Below, piece by piece: positions 35,841 to 52,960 of a stretch of 64,000 nucleotides of DNA (positions are counted from its first letter, which is position 1; each line of letters begins with the position of its first letter). Source of the stretch: Amphibalanus amphitrite (taxonomy: Eukaryota > Arthropoda > Thecostraca > Balanomorpha > Balanidae); assembly GCF_019059575.1 (NCBI RefSeq), contig NW_024883453.1:1-64000 (forward strand), in the 5' to 3' direction. Under the pieces are notes generated by a model, which worked only from the letters and a program-made list of their open reading frames with translations, did no database searches and was not told where the DNA came from. A program made the position numbers and the translations under genes.

Positions 35841-36924
35841 GATGGGAAAATGGCATGTGCGGACGATGGTTAAGCCCGGTACCAGGGTCGACTCGAATTC
35901 GGTCAGCATGTAGCACCAGCGTTGAGCGTGGGCCAAAGCCTTGGGCCAAAGCATGCGTTCTTACCAGATCAAATTTCGGACAGCTGCAAGGCCGGCGGGG
36001 CTGCTGATGAGCCGCAGCATCAGTCGGGTCAGGTCGCTCGGGTCCGGGGTCACCACATGACGTTTCAGCTTCCTCACCGCTTGTTTAGCGCCCTCGCTTT
36101 ACTTGGCGCCCTCTATCACAAGGCTTAGCGCACCATCTACCGACAAAAATTGAAATGACGTTTTTCGACCTTCCGTTTGTCTTTTGTGCGCTGAAATTGC
36201 CTAGATTCTGGCAACTTTCCAAAATACTGTGGTCTATTTACTGCGTTTTACCACGTGATACGTGAAGTAGGTATATGATCAATTCGCACATTTAGTTTAT
36301 ATTTTAAGCAATTTTGTCATCTAATAACATACAGTATTTGTTTAATTACAGTTTTAAACAATGTCTTTTGAGTTGTATATCTTTTTTTAGGGTAAATCGT
36401 GAAATAGGTGTCATGTGATTACACAAGCGAATTGAATGCAAATCGCCCGAGGGTTCCTCCAGCTGTTCCTCCCACTTCCACTTCCACTTCAACTTCGTGT
36501 GTTGTGCTGTATTATACGTGGGCTTGGAGTATTTGGAGAGAGTGTAGGTATGTGGGAAATATTTTTGAATATGGTTATTCAGAAGTAGGCAATTCACTTG
36601 ACTTTTGCCATTTTTACGATACAGATATTCTGCCATAAACCATTCTATGATAGGTAGGTATGCTGTGGTTGTTTTTTTTTACTTTTGTTTATGTTGATAT
36701 TTATATGTAATTCCTCATTCTGGCTTGGATTGATATAACCAGATATAACTTTGTGCTAAATTATCATTGTTGCAGTTCCATGTGTATCATCAATTATGCA
36801 TTTTTATTTCTAAGTTACAATGCTACCTAGTGATATGCACTGTTATGTCAGTGTCTTTTCAGTTCTTATATACCGTGGTTTATTCCATAATTCCTCATCC
36901 TGTGCTGTCCTCAGTCCTGATACC
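35841..36924. other. gene-free stretch
   Basis: AT-rich after 36130. No domain or exon is recognised. A CACTTCCACTTCCACTTC-type simple run lies near 36475. Confidence 0.45.
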
Positions 36925-36928
36925 TTAA

Positions 36929-37468
36929 AGGAAATAGTTCACTTTCACGAAATTATTTTTTTTTGCAACGGATTTATGATTTTTTATGTTCAAAATAATC
37001 AGCAAAGAAAATAAAACCTTTTTATACCAAAAGATTATTTTCTATATTTTGATATAGGAAGAACTTTTCAGTTTCTGTAAGGCACACGCGATCCAGTATG
37101 AAAAGAGCATGGGTCCCGAAAATTCTTCAGAAACAGAGAAATTATCGCAGCCACCGGCATTTGGGCGATCTGATAATGTTCCCCTGAATGTCCTAATTGA
37201 TCAGTACGAGAATTTCTCTAGAGTTCTCGTAGATAATTTCTCTACTTTCTGAAGAATTTTCGGGACCCATGCTCTTTTCATACTGGATGGAAATATATGC
37301 AAGGCACACATCCTCAACGCAAGACACCTTTTTCGGGACGAGAAATAGAATATCTTTGCCTAGGATGATCATTGGGCTGTAAAAGCTCCTGATTTATGCT
37401 CGTCTCAGCCCAAGCTACGGAACTGCTATTCCAGTTCAAAACCCATGTTAAAAAGTGAACTATTTCCT
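36929..37468. mobile_element. TTAA-flanked (piggyBac-type) element, 540 bp
   Basis: Inverted ends AGGAAATAGTTCACTTT and AAAGTGAACTATTTCCT are flanked on both sides by TTAA (36925-36928 and 37469-37472), the piggyBac target. There is no coding capacity. A second palindromic MITE is nested inside. Confidence 0.8.
37093..37286. mobile_element. palindromic MITE nested in the TTAA element
   Basis: Arms of about 54 bp are almost identical reverse complements, starting CCAGTATGAAAAGAGCATGG and running through CCCGAAAATTCTTCAGAAA. The ~85-bp centre is unique. The family is not recognised. Confidence 0.85.
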
Positions 37469-37539
37469 TTAAACATGACAGCATCACCGTGGTGAAGTAT
37501 GCAAATATTGGATCCTTGGACTGTGTTTACTATTCAATG

Positions 37540-39087
37540 CAATTCAGTAGGTGGAACTATGGTCATGAGTACCCAAATATAGGAACGTTCCCATTTTTGG
37601 GAACGGAGTTCCTAAATATGGGAACGGGCGTTCCCATTTACGGGAACGGAAGGTAATTTTTCGGCCGTTCGCCCACTAAAACTCATTAGTGCATCACGTC
37701 TCAAAAAAGTGCACGCTAATTTAAGTATCTACTGAATCTCTATAAAATTATCTTTAATCTGACCGTTGAACAAGGAAATTGACCGTTGAATGATATTTTT
37801 AATGATTTTTTTGAAATGACGGAATGGTGAAAACATGGGTTATACTACATTTAACATGCAATTTAAAGGAAAATGAAGCGTTTTTTACATTTTGAGGTCA
37901 AGTATAATAATTTTTGCCTGGTTATGAAGTTTCATACTAGCGACACCAGATGCCACTATGCATCTACGACACCAATATGCAAGCGAACACGCGGACAGTC
38001 CCGAGGTAATATTGTTGACTTTTGGTCTCGGGGCGCACGACCGCGTGGAACGTCAGTGATTTTACCGAACTACTGTTGTAAACTCAGTTTCAGTGGTTTA
38101 AAATTATTCAGCTGTATTTTATCAGCCCGGAAAGACATATTTTATTTGGATGCTAGCTGTTTAGCATTGTTTTATAAGGAGCGTCATGAGCGTGGTTTTT
38201 GTCTTTCGTGTTTCTAAGCATGATCGTTTTGGGGGAATTTCTCTTATATAGGTCGCTCTGTGGGGCTTATTTATAATTTTTATGCTGATTTCGATCATTC
38301 CTCGTGCCCATCCTACCAGGCCTTTTGCCACTTACACTCATTAAGAAAGGAAAAAACTAGATTTTCCATGGGACTAGGTGTTTTGAGGGTGTAACATATT
38401 CAGCGTTCCCATTTTTGGATACTTCCTTGTGCTCGTCAACTATCGGTGATAAACAGACAGGTGCTTGACATGTCTCCACCCTCGGCGCGGACGGTGGATA
38501 TAGGTATGGAAGACCTTGTTGAACATCGCTGAGCGTTGTGAATTACGTAATCCTGCAGAGGGGGGCGTGCCCGCTGCAAGATCGACGGGAATAAAAGCGC
38601 AGAAGACCGGGCGAAACATGCGACGGTCTTGCCGGAAAGGTCATCTGATGATTGTTGCTTAACAATAATTTGCGGCGTTGGACATGATGCTTGTTAATGA
38701 AAAGAGCCCCTGAAAGGCGTCGGTGAAATCGTTCCCAATTTTGGGTACGCCGTTCCCATAATAAGGAACGCTTGCAGCGCCAGTGTACGAGAGCGTTCCC
38801 AAATTTGGGTTCGCGGCCCGGATGATGGACTGCTTTAGAAATAGGGGAACGATTTGAAACTACGATGGGCCTTACAATATCAAACTCTTTCCCAACAATA
38901 TTGAGACAAATATCAGGCGGTTCACGATCGTTTTATATTTTTTGGACGTCATTTAACGGTTCTTTTTCTTGTTTTAAATAATGCCTACATGGCGTTCCCA
39001 TATTTGGGTTTATCGTTCCCAAACATGGGAACGAAAATGCGTTCCCGAAAATGGGTACGCTTGACCATAGTTCCGCCTACTGAATTG
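37540..39087. mobile_element. 1.5-kb element with CAGTAGG ends and GGGAACG iterons
   Basis: The left end CAATTCAGTAGGTGGAACTA is mirrored at the right by TAGTTCCGCCTACTGAATTG, and TGGTCA continues inwards on both. If AATT is the duplicated target, the true end is CAGTAGG. Near both ends, and at about 38730-38810, the word GGGAACG/CGTTCCC recurs many times, often as ATGGGAACG or TTTGGGAACG. A bZIP-like ATTACGTAAT, a GC box and a TATA-like AATAAAAG lie at about 38540-38600. No transposase is recognised. Confidence 0.75.
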
Positions 39088-39542
39088 TTAGCAAACCTTT
39101 AACATTGAATAATGCAGTGTCATACTTTCAAGAGGGATTCCAGTAAAATATTTTTGCATCAGTGAGTGGTCTGCATTGTAGACCATAATTAAAAGTTTGT
39201 ACTTTTTGACCCAACGGCAACATATAAATTCAATTATCAGTATGGACGTTTGTTGCTGTCTTGGTTAACTTCCATACCCACTCTTCTTTCCAGGTTAAAG
39301 TAGTTACATTTTGACTTCAGTAAAACATACTACAAACTTTAAGTTGGAATGTTACTCTGAAGATTTACTGGCAGTACCAGCAAGCGGAGATTGCAGACAC
39401 TGTTTCGTCTCAATCATCAGTGATCATAAGCTCAAAGCTGAACAGGTGACCAACTGGCCAATCCTCTCAGTAAGCCTAATCGCCTAATCGGCCAGACGAC
39501 TGGCCATCTCAGGCAGTCAGGCTGGGAGTCCGGCCACAGGTC
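39088..39542. other. 5' flank of the zinc-binding gene
   Basis: Non-coding. CTGGCCAATC..TCGGCCAGACGACTGGCCA words near 39453-39508 form a small cluster of CCAAT/TGGCCA motifs just before the gene. Confidence 0.4.
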
Positions 39543-39935
39543 ATGGACCCCGTCTCCGCGCCAGTGGTGTACCGCTGTCGCGGCTGTCGGCAGTGCCTGT
39601 TCAGCTCGGAGCAGACGGGCGCGCTCCAGACGCCCTCGTGCTGCCGCGGCGCCCGGGAGCTGCGCGGTCTCTCAGAGGAGCAGCTGCCCGGATGGGCCCT
39701 CCAGCAGGTTGAGGAGGCTGGATGGACGCGCGGCCGCCTCCTCTGCCCCGCGCCCGGCTGCGGGGCGAAACTGGGAACCTTTGACTTTATCAGTGGTGCG
39801 AGTTGTGACTGCAAGAACATGGTGTTGCCGTCCGTCCGTTTGGTGAGGTCACGGTTGGACGAGCTGACCCCCGCCCCCGGCTCAGTGCGACCAGCCATTG
39901 GCACAAGCGCCCCCGGAGACACGGCCGCTTCGTAA
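39543..39935 (+). CDS. small zinc-binding protein like the N-terminal domain of RNF180
   Basis: A single-exon frame of 130 codons. Cysteines fall in four groups: CRGCRQC (12, 15, 18), CC (33-34), CPAPGC (68, 73) and CDC (88, 90). Between them are LPGWALQQVEEAGWTRG and, after the third group, AKLGTFDFISG, and then VRLVRSRLDEL. This order (CxxC, LPEW..., GKLxCPxC.AxLGxFNF, CxCG, KSRVD) is what I recall of the N-terminus of the RING ligase RNF180 and, more loosely, the zinc-binding C-terminus of DUSP12. No RING or phosphatase domain follows, and the frame stops at 39935. It may be a stand-alone paralogue or the first exon of a larger gene if an internal donor (such as TTTG|GTGAGG near 39840) is used. 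Confidence 0.6.
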   Translation: MDPVSAPVVYRCRGCRQCLFSSEQTGALQTPSCCRGARELRGLSEEQLPGWALQQVEEAGWTRGRLLCPAPGCGAKLGTFDFISGASCDCKNMVLPSVRLVRSRLDELTPAPGSVRPAIGTSAPGDTAAS

Positions 39936-40925
39936 CGGATGTCCTTTCTAGCTGCTGTTTCAGCCGGGCAACTGTAACACAACATGTGATTCAGACTTCA
40001 GAGTGTTTCGCGACAACTGTTATATTATTTGCTGTATTGGCATAATATTTACATGAAATACTCTGGCCTCTGGCTCCTACCGTCCTTCTGATGCAGCCTT
40101 GTGCGACTCTGGCGTCGGACTCACTCGCGCTGCATTATATCGCTCTACGCTCTGAGAGAGGCGCCGCCGCGACCGTGCCGCGCGCTCTGCTCAAACAACA
40201 GCAGAAGCAGCGGCTGGCAGCGACTCGAGCCTACTGCGCAACAAACCAGGCCACACAACAGTCACTTGACACGGGGCCGGCGGCTCGAGGCAGCCCCTCC
40301 AATCCGGAATATCACCACGACTCGCCGCGCGTCGGCATGGCACACCTTACCCGGCACCCAACAGACGGGGCCCGCACACAAACACAGAATGAGCAACACC
40401 AACGAGAGCACCATATTCCCGCTGTCCGCCCATTAACCGCTTAGAGCTCTACAACAGCGCCACATACACGACACTTGTGCCAACAAAATGCTCAAAACCT
40501 ACGGTCACAGTTGCATAGCGTACGCTCTCACACAGATCATCGTTAGTATCCAAAGATCAGATGCAATGGGATTCTGTATAACACATGCAGCGGCCGCCAT
40601 TGGCCGCGGACGCCGCTGCCGGCGCCATCAGTCGTCCAACCACTCTGTGGCCGCCAGATTCGGCTCCGGGCCGGGAATCGCGTCCCAGTGCGCCGGCCCG
40701 GCGCTGTGACCTCAGGCTAGAGCGGCACTCGCTGTAACCGTACACAGCGTGCCGTCTGGGCCGTGTGTGTGGGCACCCGGCGCCGCTACGTCTGGGTCCG
40801 CCCGGCCGCTCGTCACGGCCCTGGACCGGCGTCCAGCCGTCACGCCCTTACGTGGGCTGTTCGTAGTTGGCCTACAAACCCCACACTACCACGGCGTGGG
40901 TAGCATGTTCAGCTCGGCAGCGCTC
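39936..40925. other. intergenic DNA between two convergent genes
   Basis: GC-rich at 40580-40900 and non-coding as far as can be seen. It should contain the 3' UTR of the minus-strand PACSIN gene, but no clear TTTATT (reverse AATAAA) is visible close to its stop. Confidence 0.45.
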
Positions 40926-47616
<6,691 letters not shown>

Positions 47617-47630
47617 CTTGAGACTGTTTC

Positions 47631-49983
47631 CTGAGGAAAAAGCAAAACAAGATAGTTACATTTGAACGCGGTTGGGAAAGACCCTGGACATTCTGTAATA
47701 GGCATAGAAAAAGAAGGCCATAACATATCCTGTCTGAGTGTCATAAATTGAGCCATTGTGACCTAGTTTAGAGGGCATGTGAGTGCGTAAGAGCTAATGG
47801 AAGCAAAGGCAGATATTGTTTAGTCTCTTTATGTGTTCCTTCCCAAAACAAACTAGCAAAAACCAAAAGCTTGCAATCCAATGGCTCAAATCATGATGTG
47901 TAACTGAAAAGCTGTTCACCGTTCAGTGCATCCCTTTCAGTCTTGCTGGCTCCTGCTGCCTAACAATGCTAAAATGAAGGCAGGATGGCATGAAAGGGTC
48001 CTATCTTGAGATGACAAGATGCCAACTTCCAACAAGCTATCTCACAAGACACCAACCTCCAACAAGCTAGCTCCCAGCCTCCCCACTTCGTTAAATTGAA
48101 TTATTGTTTTCCGCCCATCATCCCAATAACTCCCAGAGAGTTCCAGCCAAACTAGAAGGCCTTGCCCAGGGCCTTCTGAAGGCAGGGTATTCTAGCTCCA
48201 GGTAGAAAAGATCTGCCCATGATAAAATAACAGGTGGCATCATTAGGATTTCTGTGCAGATCGAGCACTGTGTGGACACTAGCAGCATCTATCTGACTCT
48301 GAGAGTATTTATGAAATAATGTTGAACATTCATAATATATTTGTGTCATTGAATTAAAGTTCAATCTAATAAATTAAAACACTAAAAACAATACATTTAT
48401 GATAGCTATTTCCTCAGAAATTGTTCAGGGCCCTGTTAAAGTGTCTGCCACCGCCGATGCTAGCGTGGTAAAAAGGCGAGGCTTAGCTAATGGCCAATCA
48501 GGAGTCAGGACAGCAGGAAATGCAATCTGTGTGTAGCCTGACTGGCTGTTAACTAAGCCCAGCCTTTTTAATCAGGGATCCACGGCAGCCAAAGACACTT
48601 GAACAGTGCCCATGTGTCTTATTCACATTGACATGGCTACACCAACTCTTAAATCTGAACACATCATTGATATTCTTATGACTATGGCACGACTCAGCTC
48701 ATCTACCTATCTATCAAAATATTTATATGAAATTTATGAACATATTGGCATAATTCAAAATGTTTTGCTCAATGTCTTGCACAGAAAAGAAGCACTATTA
48801 ATAGTTGATAGCCTTGCGTTGGTGCAATGAACACTGGAACAGACATCTCACATATAACACACACATCACACATAACAGCCAACAGGTGTTTTCGGTGTTA
48901 TAAAATCATACTGAACGCCAGTGATTATTTTTACATTAGCCTGAAAGTAACGAAAAATGGCAAATTACTGGAAATAAAGCATGTAAAAGTGCCCTACCCA
49001 CATAGGCAGTCGCGCCAGAAATGTAGCAATAGCCACGTTCAAGCTCGATAAAAACATTTATTTTAAAAATGGAAACATAAAAATAAATGACGTCATGAAA
49101 TATTTGTTGAGCGCTTCGCAAAATGCCATTTTTAGTTATTGAAGGTAAGTATATTTTTTAAACAAACATAGCTTGAGATATAGTATGTGTATTTAGAAGT
49201 CAAATTAGTCCTAATATGCTGTTTTTAGCCAAATCGCTCACCTCCGTACAAATTTGTTTCGTGTTTGTATGACGCAATAAAAATGCGTGAAAATTGAAAG
49301 TCTGAAATACCAAAATAATTCCGAGTGTGTGTGGTTGTTGTTTTGTGGTGATATGTGGTGATTGATGCTGTATTATGTTATTTTTCCATGATTGGAGAAG
49401 TGGGATGGCATACTAGGTAGTGGGCAATTATTCCAATATTACAAGCACCAGTATTTTGATGTCACAAATGTTTTTGTGTTGAAAGTCGATGAATGACAAC
49501 TGGACTGGAGAGCTGATTTCAAATTCAAATTCCATTACAATTATTTATGGTTGGTTTGATATTCTCGTGCATATTAGAAAGATTTCATGTTGATATTGGT
49601 GTAAAAAGTTGCACTTGGTTATTCATTTTATCGAAAATAATATTTAACGGGTGAAATGGTACCTACTCTCAAAGACCATGTCCGAGCCTGTATTGATCAC
49701 ATGGTCCAGGTCATAGAATTGCTCATGATGAATGGGTTTCCTCTGCTTTTGATATTTATATTCCAATCAATATCACTTTTCATGATGAGACTGTGTATTT
49801 ACTCAATCATATGGGTAATTGACAGCTCAAATGGCCTTTGAAAGCTGAAGCATGCAGTTCTGAAATATTTACAGAATATCATTATTAGATGCTTGAGGTT
49901 GAAGATTGTTTTGCCTTTTTTTCCATGAAATTGACATCATGACTTATTACAGCTAAATACCTCCGTCACCGCGCTTAGCTGAA
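47631..49983. other. shared 5' region between PACSIN and the ropporin-like gene
   Basis: The two genes are divergent. This 2.3 kb should hold the non-coding first exon of PACSIN and perhaps both promoters, but no TATA box or clear first exon can be fixed. It contains one palindromic MITE (48428-48610). A small duplication of CCAACTTCCAACAAGCTA lies near 48019-48070, and a TGACGTCA word is at about 49088. Confidence 0.5.
48428..48610. mobile_element. imperfect palindromic MITE
   Basis: The outer GGGCCCTGTTAAAGTGTCT is mirrored by AGACACTTGAACAGTGCCC, and the inner AAAAAGGCGAGGCTTAG by CTAAGCCCAGCCTTTTT. The arms have diverged more than in the other MITEs here. No target duplication is visible. 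Confidence 0.75.
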
Positions 49984-51273
49984 ATGTCGCCACTGCCGGA
50001 GCCCATGTACTGCTCGCAGCAGATCAAAGTACCGCCGGCCTTTCCGGACATTCTGAAGCAGTACACGAAGGCGGCGATTCGCACCCAGCCACGCGACCTG
50101 GTGCGCTGGTCGGCCGCCTACTTCCTGGCGCTGGCCAACGGGGAGCGGCCGCCGATGAAGCAGCGACTCGAGTTTCCACCTCCACCGGCCACTATGAATG
50201 GCCTCACACAGGGCTATCTGCGGGCTCTGCATAGTCAGGTACGGGCACCATGTGACAGTAAACAACCACGAATTGTTCTTGACAAGTGATCAGTCATTTT
50301 AAGATGCCTAGTCGGTCGTCGTCAATTTCTTATCGCACCTAGAAACCTCTTACCGCCCTTTTTTTCCTGTGTTTCGCTACGTTTGCTTTCGTCCTGTGCC
50401 GCCTCTATGACGCTGTATTCACGGGTATCCGTGCATTGCTTATCCGCTCGCGCGCTGTTCGTCTTGTGTAGCTCTGTGTCCTCCCCGGCAGTTTGAGGAT
50501 CGCAAGACGGTGACGGCGGATGACATCCGTGACGTGTGGCAGTCGCTGTGCCTGCTACGTCAGGCGCTGGACGACCTGCTACTGGCCGGTGGATTCGACG
50601 AAGAACAGATCGACTGGCTGCAGTTCCTGGCGCTGGCCGCCGGTACTCTGGAAAAAGTGGGTTGATAGCCGCCCGTATTTTGAAACGGGCTTGTACTTCT
50701 GCACAGTGCACATGGTAGAAAAATGGATATACTGGAATCCGGTGTTGGGCGTTAGTGATGTGATTTTTAGTGAACAGATGCGATGACGAATTGTGTGTCG
50801 AGCTATGAGCAACTGTCTCTATTTGTGTGGCCATGTCTGTCTGCCCGACCGTGCCTGTGTATCTTCTGTCTTACCGCGAATTTTCTACCCTCCTGTTACC
50901 TCCAGGACCTGACAGGCACTATGCGTATGGTATGTGAGATTATCACCGCGGAGCCGGCCGGGGGCAGCGCTGCCATTCCGTACAACACCTTCGAGCGCAT
51001 CTACAAGTACCTGGCCACCGCTGACGGATCGGTAAGTTTATACTCTATGATTAGGGCATATTCGGTGCTCCAAATAGTAGTTGTTAGCAGCTAATTGCAC
51101 GCTTTTTTTCTCGTTCAGCGTTTCAGTGCTTGATTAATCAAAAATCGTTTTCGCAGGTGCCTGATTCTCGCGTGAACAACGTGCTGGAGTACCTGCGGAC
51201 GGAGTCGGACAAGACAAGCCGCATGGTGATGCCGCGTCAATTCGAACACCAGGACTGCCCTCCGCTCCACTAG
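49984..51273 (+). CDS. ROPN1L: ropporin-1-like protein, complete, 4 exons, 220 aa
   Basis: Exons are 49984-50238, 50492-50656, 50906-51031 and 51157-51273. All introns are GT-AG in phase 0. The protein opens with an RIIa-type dimerisation/docking domain at about residues 16-55 (PPAFPDILKQYTKAAIRTQ, RDLVRWSAAYFLALANGE). The ropporin-specific remainder follows (DWLQFLALAAGTL, MRMVCEIITAE, IPYNTFERIYKYLATADG). In animals, ropporin and ROPN1L bind AKAPs in the sperm flagellum and the radial spoke of motile cilia. A role in sperm axonemes is inferred by family. The length equals the usual ~210-230 residues. An AATAAA follows at 51956. Confidence 0.95.
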
Positions 51274-51955
51274 GTTCCATCAGCAGAGTGGGGAGGGGTA
51301 CCGCTCAAGCCCGAGACGCTCGACTGACCGTGGCGCTTAGCGGCAAGCCCGCCCTCAGAAGAGAGGGTTAGAGCAAGCCTTCGACTCCGTCCACTTTGAC
51401 GTTCACGCTACTTCTAGAAGTTGCTCTGAGGACCGACCGTCCACAGCTGAGTGTGCTACACCGGTCGCTAGAGAGCCGATCTCGCCCTTCGTGATCTCAC
51501 CGTATAGCCATTTATCACATCTCATCGCTTTCTCGCTGCCCGTCACGCCACGCAGCGCGTATCACACGGATCCGTCTATTGACACAAAGAAAATGTCGCA
51601 GTTTTCTACACGCGCTACACGCTAGCAATGTGCTTTGCCGTTAAAATGCGTCGTTTGTTGAAACGTCAAGCACTATCGGGTAACAAACTTATTGACTGGT
51701 TGTATTGAGTGTCCTGATGCGGTTTAAATTTGGTTGCGGTCTTCCCCTGACACCTGAAGACTGCCTTACCCATCACATTCATATAAAAGGCTGTGCACTG
51801 TTGGGTTTTAAACATTCAAGTGTCATGCTCGAGCGAATCACGTTATTTCTTATATTTACCGTACCTGAGTTGTAAAAAATCTAGTCATTGGTGTTGCCTG
51901 GCTGTGCACATGAGCGTTTATTTATCATTACCGTGTAATATTATATTATGCATAC

Positions 51956-51961
51956 AATAAA
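51956..51961 (+). terminator. polyadenylation signal downstream of the ropporin-like gene
   Basis: AATAAA about 680 bases after the stop in AT-rich DNA. It is the first good signal downstream. Confidence 0.55.
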
Positions 51962-52953
51962 AGTCCACTAGAGCCATATTATGTCTTTAAAGTTGTCAGT
52001 GAATTTAAAATAATGACACATCAATCGTTGAAAGTTGAGGGGCACGCTTGGACCCATGTCGCTTCTCCTGCCCTAGGAGGCGGTACTAGACGACTCTTGT
52101 GTACCCACACCCTCCTCCCCTCTGTGTGTGTTGGGGAGGGGCAGTACACGGCCGTGGAACTGCGCCGCCCACACCCAGCTAACGAGATCAGCCGGAAGCC
52201 CCGAGTGGAGAGCGCGGTCCGGGCCGTGTGTTCGGGCGTCGGCGCCCCGTCCGAAGCCCCGACCCGGGCCGCTGCCGGCGGTGTGACCGGCACGGAACGC
52301 TGTGTGAGGAGCCAGGAGCGGCGCGGCGGGCTCGGAATCAGGTGAGAGAAGGCTGCAGCCGTAAACCTTGTGGCTTCTGTTCTAGTTGTGATCTATATGA
52401 TCTCCCTGTTTGTCTTCCTCGTTTTCCTCTCCTTTCCCCTCTCTCCCTCGCTCTCTCCCCTTCCCATATCTCTTCTCGTTTTCTCTGCCTCTTTCCGCTA
52501 GTGATCATTTCTCGTTTTTCATTTCATGTGTTTCGATAACGCTCCCCAGTACGGGGGCACTGTCTTGCCATGGAGGTAACTAGTCCGATCCCGCCAAGGC
52601 TCAGCTGTCAGTCTACCTAACGTTGGCGACCACGCTTACCCCTGCGAGCTCCAGTTCAATTACCATAACGGGTTATGTAGATAAAGATGCATACAAGCAC
52701 TGCCTCTGTATTTGCGGTACTGTCACGACCCGTGTGTCGCTCTGCCGGTAGGGAGGAGAGGGCTGATGTTTGGCCCCTTTGCCACACCTCGTCGAAAAAT
52801 GCCGTTGTGCCTCTCCATCACACTCCTCCTTCACCCACAGATGGTAACCCGTCCGGCCGGTCGCTACAAAGATGCAGTACGGTTGGGTACTTCTGCTTGC
52901 CAGCACGCTGCCGCACATCACCATGGGAGGCGCGTCCAGGTATGTTATCGACC
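51962..52953. other. intergenic DNA with a possible 5' exon
   Basis: At 52130-52340 a GC-rich, CpG-dense block ends in a strong splice donor CGGAATCAG|GTGAGA (exon end 52340). It is followed by a pyrimidine-rich tract. This could be a non-coding first exon of a plus-strand gene downstream (perhaps the Cys-loop receptor), but no link can be shown. Confidence 0.35.
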
Positions 52954-52960
52954 ACACTGG

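Noticed and set aside
37873..38217. A 114-codon frame inside the GGGAACG element
   Set aside because: Its length is within chance for AT-rich DNA, and no transposase motif (DDE, HTH or zinc finger) is visible.
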